Shown piece after piece: positions 35,296 through 45,798 of a DNA stretch of 64,000 bases (the stretch's first letter is position 1; each line of letters starts with the position of its first letter). The position numbers were made by a program, and so were the translations under genes. Source of the stretch: Ipomoea triloba (taxonomy: Eukaryota; Streptophyta; Magnoliopsida; Solanales; Convolvulaceae); NCBI RefSeq assembly GCF_003576645.1, contig NC_044923.1, positions 18,035,064 through 18,099,063 on the forward strand, written 5' to 3'. The notes below the pieces were generated by a model. The model was not told the DNA's origin and searched no databases. It saw only the letters and a program-made list of their open reading frames with translations.

Positions 35296-36435
35296 TCCTG
35301 CTGTCTAGTATTTTTATTTTTTAAAAATTCTGTGAGTATGTGTTTTGCTTTTAATGAACATCTCTTGGTGTGACTTGTGAAACTTTGAAGTGGACAACTC
35401 ACATTTGGGAACAATTGATTTGTTACTGCCTTAATCCTTGATCCATTCAAACCATTGAATAAAAACAGGTATAATATCAGTTCAGTAAGCCTTAGTCTTT
35501 TGCCTTGATTTAGTGATTGAAATCATTGAATCTTGAGTAAAGGTCTTGTGGTAATCTGATATGGTATATCTCTCTCCCTTCTTCATTTGGATATTGAGTT
35601 TTGGCTATGATGATGCTTCCACCTTGGACTGAATCAAAGGATTTTGATGGTATGTTGCTCATGAGTTTTGTATTTTGTTTCAAAACTCAAAGTAGCAATT
35701 TGCCTAAAATCATATATTGATTTGAAAAATTAGCAATCTGAGCCACATATGACATATTAAGTTGTGTACTTGTGTTAGTATTTTACTATTTAGTGTAACA
35801 TATGTGTAACTTGTCTTATTTTGCATTTGTTAACACTTAACAGGAAGATGAGGAATTATAGACTGCCAGAGTGCCAGGCAGCCCAGGCTAGTGAATGAAT
35901 GGTTGATGTATATTTTGTTATTTTGTCATGACTGCCAGAGTGCCAGGCAGCCCAGCCCAGGCTAGTAAATGAAGAAGACATGAAGTCATGAAGTTATTTT
36001 GTCAATTTTAAACCTGTAATTTGTGAATTATGCAATTCAGGATATTTGTATATTTTGTTTGTCTTAATTAGGTGATTGTATATTTCTCTTTATCACCTAA
36101 TTAGTGAATTAGCTAGCTTAATTAGCTAATTTTGGTACTTAAGACTTCTTAGTTAATATTTTTTGGCCTTTTTTGGAAGTAGTTAGTTATTATTTGCATT
36201 ATGAAAGTTGCAAGATTTACATTTTTTATTTACATGATTTTCTAATTTTTATTTATTTTCAAATTCGGATTAATCCGAAAGTTTGGGCCCGAATCCGAAT
36301 TAATATACATCCGACGGTTTTAGTGTTTAAAACGGGCGGATTGGATGCTGATTTATAAAACCGAAATCCGGGCGGGTGGGCTATTGGGATATCCGATCCG
36401 CCCGAACCCGCCCGATGCACAGGGCTAACTGTGCA

Positions 36436-38014
36436 AGTGGGGCTCACGTGGAGGAGAGAAAATCACAAATTCGCGCGTTCACAGCACCTTGCGTGCTTGT
36501 ATGTTTTAATTTTTTTTTGTCAAACTTAGCTTCTTCTTCTTTTTTTTTTTTTCTCTTTTTCTCTTCCCCGCATTTCTCTTTCCTACTCGCACTTGCAAAA
36601 ACTACAACTATTTGAGATGTTCTAAGGACAAGGAGATGATGTCATATGATGGATATATATAAATAAAAAATAATAATTTTTATATGTTGCTAGGAGTTAT
36701 GCATAATTTAGAAAATAATTTTTACATACTAAAAATCTAAGTTATTCACTTTGGTGAATTTATCATAAAAGTAACATGAGGAATTTAACATGTTTTTGTA
36801 TATCAAAAGTTCTGATTTGATTATCTTTATTGCTTAGTAAGAAAATTAGAAACTTTTAAGATAATATATTTTACACGCTTGAAGACAGTGATCAAGTGTT
36901 TCCTTCTTTATACTGAGTCTTAGGTTCCTTATTATACGATACCTAGGTTCCTAACAAGTGATTATTTGACATGTTTTTTGAGTTGAAGAATCTTGAAATA
37001 AGAAGGGTGGGAAGTGAAAAATAATATTGTGAAAGTGATTTCAATATAAGAAGGAGAATAAGATGTGAATTTCGTACTTTACCCTCTAATCATATGAGGT
37101 TATTGGATTTTCTTTTTATCGAAAATCTAACCTCGATGACTAAGCTTGCCACTTCGCTCATAACTGAGGCACTAAGTTAAAACTTGAGTATAACTCAGAG
37201 ACTAAAAATGAAAATTTTTCCAAAAAAAAATATAATCATAAGAAAATCCTATCATACTTATTGCCATGCTAACTTTTCATATTGTATCACCACAAAGTAA
37301 ATGATGTTGTTGTACTATAGAACTTGATACAAACTTAAAACTTTACATTGGATATTTGGATATAAAGAGGTAATGTGCTAATCGACACCATAGCTTTTCC
37401 TTTATTTATAACATTGTTATGCATGATATGATTATATTTTTAAGATGATCCCATTCATAATTCCAACGAATATATACATCCATTCAATTATATGCTTTTG
37501 ATTTTCAATATCCATTTATTACTATGTTCATGCAAAAATGAAGCACTAACACGAGACTATCATTAGAATCTATAAAGTTTATCCAACAAGGAGATCTTGT
37601 ACCTTGGGAGGCATAACTTTAGCATCCAAGAATTAAAAGAACTTATAGGTCAAACTATATTGCTATTAACTATTGAGCAAAGAACAAATATCATTAGGAG
37701 AAACAATATGAAAAACATGCAAGCCCAAGCTATATTATTCCCAAAGTATCATATCGTCACCCTGTCAATGCAATGATAAACTAATTTTAAATTTAATATA
37801 ATTATAGTATATTAAAAGGTATAAGTATCCCACAATTAGCGAATAATTAATAGTAGATTATATTAGCTATTTTAATTAGTGGGTAATATTCGTGGTTTGT
37901 AGAAATTAAAGGTGTTTTATAAAATTTAAAATAACTTATAAAGATATGGATTTATTGTTTTATTTATTTAACCATCACTAAATTATTACTTGTTTTACAT
38001 ATAAATTTTAAAAA

Positions 38015-38050
<36 letters not shown>

Positions 38051-38278
38051 GTTTTAACTACTATTATTATTATTACTATTAATTATTAATAATATTATTA
38101 ATGTCATAATTATATTTAAAAAGGCATTTTAAAATTTTCTAGAAGTAAATTAATTTTTTGAAAATAAATTGTAGTAAGTTGATATAAGAAAAATGCTAGA
38201 AGTAGCGTTATTAATTCTTTTTTTTTTTCTTATTGAAATCAATAAGTTAAGTTAAATAATAAATTATCAAACCCGGGT
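36436..38278. other. AT-rich intergenic, no gene seen
   Basis: No recognisable coding sequence. Contains a T-rich segment around 36510-36560 and an (ATT)n microsatellite at about 38017-38050. Degenerate transposon sequence is likely but cannot be assigned. Confidence 0.5.
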
Positions 38279-38338
38279 TCTCACGAAATTCTTCATCACA
38301 AAGAGAGCTCACTTGTCACTTGAACTACCTCATTGAGT
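38279..38338 (-). mobile_element. SINE-like fragment, same family as 5024-5112
   Basis: On the minus strand it starts 'actcaatgaggtagttcaag' and includes 'gagaacccgggtttga', resembling A- and B-box tRNA promoter elements. Confidence 0.4.
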
Positions 38339-38369
38339 TTTTAACTATCTATTTGATAAAGTTTTTATC

Positions 38370-38642
38370 ATGATGATCCGAGCGATTCCAAGGAGATCGT
38401 GTGGTGAATTCAGGGACAAGTCTCACCGTATCCCAGAGTCGATCATAAAATCATTATTCAACAATGTCGGGGTTGGATTGAAAGACCCTGGGAAGTTTCC
38501 GTACTTCATGTTTACTATGGGTAGAACCAGGCGATCGATGAGCCAATTGGCCAACATGGCATTCAAGTGTAAAGATGAGTGGAACAATCTAGTAATGATC
38601 CCGCAAGACTTGATTAAGATGCGCTTAGACGATTGCCTCTAG
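38370..38642 (+). CDS. Unrecognised small ORF (90 codons)
   Basis: The frame has balanced, protein-like composition in an otherwise AT-rich stretch, with basic N-terminus 'MMIRAIPRRSCGEFRDK' and 'GKFPYFMFTMGRTRRSM' in the middle. I do not recognise a domain. It ends 55 bases before a PIF/Harbinger element. It could be a captured gene fragment or the end of an old transposon gene; no splice partner was found. Treat as hypothetical. Confidence 0.25.
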   Translation: MMIRAIPRRSCGEFRDKSHRIPESIIKSLFNNVGVGLKDPGKFPYFMFTMGRTRRSMSQLANMAFKCKDEWNNLVMIPQDLIKMRLDDCL

Positions 38643-38697
38643 ATATTGAGGGCAAGAAAAGTTGCAATGTGAGAGAGCCAATGCTAAGGGGTGTATT

Positions 38698-39864
38698 CAA
38701 TCACGACTTTCATGAACTTTTAAATACTTTTAAAGTGATGAATTTTAATTGACTTTTGTAGAGTTTTGTAAACTTTCCTAGAATCTTTTAAACTTTTATA
38801 AACTTTGTAAGAGTTTATAAATATCCATAGAACAAACATTTATAGACTTTTAAAAACTTTTTCATATTAAAAAATTTACAAAAGTCATTAAAACTCTAAA
38901 TTAAGTACACCCTCACAAACATTCCATAACTTCTATTAATATATTATCTATAAATTAGTGCATTGTAAAAATAAAAAATAAATAAATATTGATGTCACAA
39001 AAATAGAGTATATTATTTATAAAGAAAATATAATCAATTTTTATAAATATAACCAATAAAAATATTTCTTGAACTAATGAAACAACTAATGCTGAGTAAC
39101 ATAATTATCAAAATGTTTAGAATGAAAAAGTACAAATTTTTCTTCAAAAAAAAAGTACGAATTAAAATATTCATCTTGTTAGTACAATTATCTTTGATTG
39201 GCATTGATTTCGCCTTGTTGGGTGTCTCTCCACATATATATATATATAAATTAATAATTAATAAACATACAATTATATAAAATTATAAACATATTAATTA
39301 AATAAAATTTGAAAATTATAAATTAAAAAATTTGCTGCAACCAGCAGCAACTTGCTGCTGGTTGCAGCAAATATTTTAGCTGCGAATAGCAGCAAGCTAC
39401 TGTTGTTCGCAGCAATTATTTTGTTGCGATGGCAACAAAAAATTTGCTTGAACATAAAAAAAAAAACAAAAAAGTATTTATGAAAGATTTGAAATGTACC
39501 GTAAAATTGATGAAAATTTTGCCTAGTTTAGATAGAGGAAAAAAAGTTTGTAGAGAATGTTGAAAAGTTTGGGGTTGGAGGGTTGAATTTCATCTATTTA
39601 TATTAATGAAGAGAAAGTCGATAGAAATCCTATTCTGACAGAGTTTGTGAAAGTCAGTAACTTTTTGAATACCAGTAGACTTTTAATAACTCTATAAAAG
39701 TCTGAATCGAATACCCGTATACTTTTAAAGAGTTTTGAAAAGTTTGAATTGAATACAGGTAGATTTTTAAAGAGTTTATAAAAGTTTGAATTGAATACCA
39801 CCAAACTTTTAAAGTTGATAAAAGTATTTAAAAGTTCATGAAAGTCGTGATTGAATACACCCCC
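38698..39864. mobile_element. PIF/Harbinger-type non-autonomous element, TAA target site
   Basis: Long inverted termini: 'gggtgtattcaatcacgact' and its reverse complement ending at 39864, with homology extending ~45 bp ('ttcatgaacttttaaatac'). TAA borders both ends (38695-38697, 39865-39867). The left terminus has four G and the right five C. 1,167 bp with no transposase. The interior repeats 'aaaagtttgaattgaatac' and contains a perfect hairpin at 39331-39371. Confidence 0.85.
39331..39371. repeat. Perfect 20-bp-arm hairpin
   Basis: 'tttgctgcaaccagcagcaa', one C, then its exact reverse complement. It is followed by a second, imperfect hairpin of related sequence (39378-39415, 'gctgcgaatagcagcaa') and a short 'ttgttgcgatggcaacaa'. 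Lies inside the PIF/Harbinger element. Confidence 0.9.
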
Positions 39865-40479
39865 TAAGTGTCGAGTTTTTCCTCCCTTAGGGTGAAAAAT
39901 ATTAGTTGATCACTTATTTACTAAATACCTATTCAACTATGATAAAAATAAAATTAAAAAAAATTATATCTTTCATCTAATTTTATATGTCTAATTTAGT
40001 TACAAGAATGGACTGAAGTTATTTACAAATTAATTTTTATAATATTAAGTTTGGTATTAATATATAAATTTTATATATTTAAAAATTATATTAATAGTAT
40101 TAGTAAAGAAAATTAATTTTAAATAGTAAAGAAAATAAATAAAGGAAGAAAGTGTTGGTAAAATGACAAAAATGGACAGAGGAAGTTACCTCAGTGAATC
40201 TTTAGTTGACTTACGTCAGAATCACAGTTGACGTGAAAACTCGATGGATTTGAAAAAAAATGAGGAAACAAGGGGCGGGCGAAGTGGACAAGGTGGGGAC
40301 CCAACACATTATTTTTAGCATTGTTCATTTTTTGGTTGGGTCCCACAACCATTTACGAAACGAATTCCCATCAAACTCAAAGGTGTTCAAAATTCAAAGC
40401 CATGATTCACTTGTAGGCCCACCTTTGTCTTGTTATTTGAACTTGGCCCGATCCGATTTTGTTGGTTTACTCCATTAAA

Positions 40480-40992
40480 TAGGGGCGTGCAATTTAACGA
40501 AATTTTCCGGTTAACCGACTGAATCGAAAAATTTCGGTTAATCATTAATCGAACCGAAAAATTCGGTTCGGTTAATGATTAAAGGAATCTTGAAACTTCG
40601 GTTAACGGTTAATTCGGTTCGAAAGGTCGGTTAACCGTTCAGTTAACCGAATTTTTATATATATAGATAAATAATTAAATATAAATACTAAATACTAATT
40701 AGATTGAAGATTTGAAGTTATGGATGTTTGAATATCTGAAGTTATGGATGATTTGTATTTTATTTTAATTGAATTTATTATTTTAGGTGTTATTTTTAGA
40801 ATTTTATATTTTAGGTTTAAAAAGTTCGGTTAATCGGTTAACAGACCGATTAACCAAAAAAAATTTCGGTTCGGTTAATTCGGTAACACATACTTCGGTT
40901 CGGTTAACGGTTAAAGGTTTTAAAATTTCGGTTAATTCGGTTCAGTTAAAACGGTTCAGTTACCCGAACGGTTAACCGAATGCACACCCCTA
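40480..40992. mobile_element. Non-autonomous hAT element, 8-bp TSD
   Basis: 513 bp with ends TAGGGGCGTGCA and TGCACACCCCTA, flanked by 'ccattaaa' at 40472-40479 and 40993-41000. The terminal 12 bases match those of the autonomous hAT at 31032 with one change at the left end. The interior consists of 'ggttaaccga'/'ttcggttcggttaa' motifs in both orientations, with no coding capacity. Confidence 0.9.
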
Positions 40993-41000
40993 CCATTAAA

Positions 41001-42160
41001 TACATTATTTGAATACTGAAAGTACATATCGATTTACTTCATTAAATACATTATTTGAATATTGAAAGTACATTATTTTATATATTATCAAATAATGTAT
41101 ATTTAGCATAACATTGTGTAGACCATTTACATGATAATTTGTTTTCTTTAAGTAGATAAATTATTGTATACATCACGGTTCAAAATAATGTCATTTTAAT
41201 GTTTAAAACAAAAATTCTTTGCTCCACGCGCGTGTTAAATTTATGAACATTCTAGGATAAAATAATGCAATTTATGAATTATAATAATGTACTTTATGTG
41301 TTTAGAATAATAAAATTTTTTGTATAAAATAATGTATTTTATGAGTTAGAATAATGTATTTTATGTGTTAAAAACACCTTTCTCTGCTGCTCAACTCCGG
41401 CTTTCACCACCGGCCTCCGGCCGGAGCTCTAATAGAGCTTTGAGCCGGCGGTTTTGGTCACCTTCTATGTTTGCTCTCGCTCTTCTTCCGCCCCGACCAC
41501 TGTCGCAGTTCCGTCCGCCTCCGACCACCGCCACAGATCTTCTTCTTCCGTTTCACTCCCTTTGAATAAAATAATAGTAGGTAGGTATTAGAGTTTGTGT
41601 TGGTAGTCTTGAACTCTCAACCCTACTTTGACTTTACCCAATTTTTATTTTCTGTATTATTGTGTTTTCCTCTCGTTAGTTTCACGAGCATTTTTACTCT
41701 CGTTACTTTCACGAGCTTTTCATTTTCATTAGCATAAATCGTTTAGTTTGGTTTCGATAAGTGTTGATCTTATCCTGGGCGAGCAAAAAAGAATGATGAT
41801 GAAGACCCAGATCTTTGATGAAGCTTTAAGCTCCCTGAAGGAACATAGCTTCATAGTTATGAAACAGTCTGTGATTCAAGTTTTCTATAGCATAGTTAGA
41901 AAAGTTGTTTCTATATCTGACTGTAAGGAATGGTTTACCATTTCATTGATCATTGATGTAAATGTTTTATGTTATGAATTAATGGAATAGCTACGTTTAC
42001 CTTAAAAAAATGTATTTTATGTGTTAGAATAATGTATTTTATAAGTTATAATAATATATAATGTACTTTATTTGTTTGAATAATGAAACTTTTGGGATAA
42101 GGTTATGTATTTTATGAGTTAAAATAATATATTTTTTTGTATTAAATAATATATTTTATG
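41001..42160 (+). other. AT-rich repeat flanking a possible captured gene fragment
   Basis: Repeats of 'aataatgtattttatgtgtt' (41060-41360 and 42010-42160) enclose a compositionally different segment. It has a GC-rich Ser/Pro-coding stretch (41365-41565) and a mRNA-like stretch (41748-41990) ending 'taatggaatagctacg...' with a short A run at 42004. This looks like captured or retroposed transcript sequence in a repeat. No intact gene is claimed. Confidence 0.35.
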
Positions 42161-42852
42161 CGTTTTTTGACTATGATGCAACCGCATAATAATGATTGCT
42201 TTAACCATTCACCCACCCGAAATTGGTGGGAGTTTAATCTATCCAAAATCTATACTTTATACCAATGGGATTCAAATGTGGACTGCATTTACTACCATTG
42301 TTTTTTCTTCTCTCTATTTTTTGTTTTCATTTGTTTAAAAATTATTTTAAAATATACAAATGAACATATTTTTTATTTACCTAACAAAAATTTTAAAAAA
42401 TTCAATCACTAAACGCATCGTAGTTATTTTCATCTTTTTAACCTCTTCTCATATATATTTTTCTAAAGACTCTTTATTGTTATTTTTGGTATTGTTTGAT
42501 ATGAATTTAAGTAATACTCTCTGTATCATTTTACATAGTTGATTTAGTTAATGAACCTTGGCTCTTGTAATTTACAATTTAATTTAGTGCTAGTACATCA
42601 GATTTATATATTTAGATTAGAGGTCATATTAAAAGTATTATTGAATATTAAATTAAAAAATTAAAAATAATAAGAAAATGTTGAAAGAATTGAAAAAAAA
42701 TAGTTGATTTAAACATTTAGCAAATGAATAATAAATACAAGAAATAAAATGAAACATATCAAGTATTGCTTTGCTTTCTTCATCTCCACTGGACATTTTT
42801 TTAAAGGACACGATTACATAAAACTTTTGATGGAATAATGATATCAGATCTT

Positions 42853-42930
42853 GCGAATGACTTAGTGGTCTAATGATACGAAGTGATTTTTTCAAATGAG
42901 AGGTTATGTGTTTGAGCTCCAAATACTATA
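42853..42930 (+). mobile_element. SINE head, 21489-type family
   Basis: 'gacttagtggtctaatgata' and 'gaggttatgtgtttgagctc' match the A- and B-box arrangement of the SINE at 21489. The 3' part is not preserved. Confidence 0.5.
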
Positions 42931-42946
42931 TGTTTGTTTATTACTT

Positions 42947-43150
42947 CTTTCGTCTCATTTTATGTGCCTTGTTTAATAATGAGTTTTGACTACAGTTATT
43001 TAAAATTAATTTGTTATAAAATATTAAGTTTAATATTAGTATATAAAATTTATTTATATTTTGAAATAACATTAAAAGTACTATTAAAAAAAAGAGAGAG
43101 AAAAATTAAATTGACAAATTAATGATAAACATGGCAAGTAAAATGAAACA
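42947..43150. mobile_element. Stowaway-like MITE
   Basis: Starts 'cttctttcgtctcattttat' and ends with the imperfect inverted partner 'agtaaaatgaaacaaatag', with AT-rich interior. Resembles mariner/Stowaway MITEs ('ctccctccgtcccatttta'). Termini are degenerate. Confidence 0.5.
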
Positions 43151-43549
43151 AATAGAAATATTATATTTTGTATTAACCCAAGACTCCTCACAATATACTA
43201 GCTCTTAAGATTAGTTAGAGTTTTCTCCTATCATTCCCTAAATAGAAATATCATATTTTGTATAACCCAAGACACTTCACAATATACTAGCTCTTAGGAT
43301 TAGTTAGAGTTTTCTCCTATCGTTCCCTTCTTCATTCACAAGATCTCCTTTGCAAGAAATATATACTCTTGCTCCAAAATATATATATATATATATATAT
43401 ACTCTTCCAATTATGGATGTCAATTATACCCGTACTCGACTTCCCGCCCCTAGGGGAATGAGGATGAAGACAAAAATAGGAGATCAGGGATGAGCATAAG
43501 AAAGGGGATGGGGAGTATTCTCCCCGCCTCACCTCCAAAATTATATATA

Positions 43550-45106
43550 TCTACTGTACTAATAAGAGCCAAAAAGAGTTAGGCCTAAAATGGGTAGAAA
43601 AAATGGCGGTCAAATTATTTAATCAAATGGATGGTTCAGTTGAATTATTTAATCAAATAGATGGTTAAGATAATTCAGATTAATATTATTAATAGAGATT
43701 ACCTAATTTAACCTTACTTTTATGATTATCCGTTAAGTTTTCGTTAAATATTCTCTCTTCTCCGTTAATATTCCGTTAACTTTTAACTTACCCATTAATT
43801 TCTATAAGAAATGTCTTAGGTTCGAACCTCATCTCAATCAAATTTGACATAATTAAGTTTCTCACTCTATTTTACTCTTATTAAATTAAATAAATTAGTA
43901 GCTACAACAAAAAATGATACATATGTATTTCTTTAATTTAGAATTATGTGTCTACAATACATTTATTTGAAAAAATTATTCATTATCAAAAAATTAAATT
44001 AAATAAGAGAAATAATTTCATTAGTTATATTGTCTTTATTTTCTCTCATGCAAAGATTCTTTATATTCAAATTTATCAATTGATATTCATTACATTGTCC
44101 ATTATCTTATTTTTACAATATCTTGTAATTAAATATCAAAGTTATAGTACAAAATAATGTTATATATTTATTTACCAAGTATTTTATTAATATTATGAAA
44201 TTTTTTTAAAAAAATAATTTGAAGCTAATTATATGTTTACTTGGGAATTGGTTGACAAAGAGAGTACTCAAATAATAGCCTAACAAATTGGAGTGGAATC
44301 ACTCTATTTTACTCTTATTGAATTAAATAAATTAGTAGTTACACCAAAAATGATACATATGTATTTCTTTAATACCATGAAAAAAATAAAAAAGAATAGT
44401 TTGAAATCAATCATATTAATTACTTGGGGGATTTGTTGACAATGAAAGTACTCAAATAACCCATTACCCAGCAAATTGGAGCGAGAAACTATCTTTTAAT
44501 ATCTTTGAAATACATAATATTTTAAATTTTAAAATTTTTATTAATTTATTTAATCTTTTTTCTTAAAATAGGGATTTCTTTATTCACAATAACTCATTCA
44601 ACAATAATGGTTGAACCAAATGAACCCCAAGCAGAACACCTAATGGAATGTCCATAGCTCCTATATCATAATCTAATTGCATGACGTTGTCATCTATGCT
44701 ACCAACAATATCCGAATTGCAAATAACACACTACCAACGAAAAGGAAGAGAACAAACAGTAAAGATGAAGACAATAACAATGACAATGTTACTCAAAAGA
44801 GAATTAAGAACCACTTAGAAAAATTCAAATTAAAAGTAGTATTTATTTAGACTATCATTTTTAGACCAAATATTTAGACTATCGATTTTACAAGGTTGCA
44901 AATATTTATTTTAGTAATAATTATAATGAATTTTCTATATTATCTTGGATTCATATACTTTGAGTTAGATATTTAAATAAAAAAATTCGACATTCAATTA
45001 CCCTTTAATAAACTTCTCTTATATAATCTTGCATTGATATAAACTTTCAAATATTTATTTAAATATAAACATTGAGCATTAACCCATTCGCGCAATGCGC
45101 GTATAA

Positions 45107-45112
<6 letters not shown>
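43550..45112 (+). mobile_element. Probable non-autonomous Helitron
   Basis: The left end 'TCtactgtactaataagagc' resembles Helitron 5' ends. The right end has a GC hairpin, cgcgca-a-tgcgcg (45089-45101), followed by 'tataaaactat', close to the CTRR-type terminus but altered where it meets a TA repeat. An ~80-bp block ('tttactcttattaaattaaa...aaaatgatacatatgtatt') occurs twice inside (about 43866 and 44306). No Rep/helicase coding sequence. Confidence 0.5.

Positions 45113-45155
<43 letters not shown>
45113..45155. repeat. (TA)n microsatellite
   Basis: TA run directly after the Helitron-like 3' end. 45156-45798 holds nothing else recognised, apart from a direct repeat of ~45 bp ('gatcattatgccttattctg', about 45660 and 45704). 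Confidence 0.85.
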
Positions 45156-45165
<10 letters not shown>

Positions 45166-45798
45166 ATATGGATATGACTTCCTGAGAACTGTGCCTTAGG
45201 TGAAAATTAATCTGGGTCATTAAAAACAAAAGATGCATGGTTGTGATAAACCAACAAATTTGCTTAGGTTAAGAAAAATAGGAGAACAAAATAATAAAGA
45301 ATATTTGCAAGGACAAATTAATCTTCCAAGAAACAGTCAACAACGTCAAAAAAGAAAAACGATCATTCCACGGTACGATTTCAAAACTTGTTTCTTCTCT
45401 AACAATATTGATGAAAACAACTATTTTTAATTACTAATATTAACACCAATGCCTAGATGCACAAATACTACATTAACAAACCGGCAAACTGCAACCGCTG
45501 CCGCAGTGCACACAAAATTGACCACCGTCACACTAACACAGAATACACAACACTACCCCACCGAATGCATACATTTTATACTAGCAATGCACAACTTTTA
45601 CCATTAAACATTAAACCCAACAAATTCAGTTCTGGAATAACAAGAAACCAAAACATCATGATCATTATGCCTTATTCTGCAAAATAAGATTCAAATTCCT
45701 GGCTGATCATTATGCCTTATTCTGCAAAATAAGATTCAAATTCCTGGCTTCACAAATACAGACAAGTCAAATGAGGTCTCTGAGTAGATATACGTCAG

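Larger units (their letters stand above)
31032..36427 (+). mobile_element. Complete hAT transposon with transposase gene
   Basis: 5,396 bp bounded by the 8-bp duplication 'actgtgca' (31024-31031 and 36428-36435). Ends are TAGGGGTGTGCA and TGCACAGGGCTA (9 of 12 matching as inverted repeats). Both subterminal regions are rich in 'cccgaatccga'/'gggcgggt' motifs, the usual transposase-binding architecture of hAT elements. It contains a three-exon transposase gene and a ~81-bp tandem array in the 5' part. The intact duplication and frame suggest recent mobility. Confidence 0.92.
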
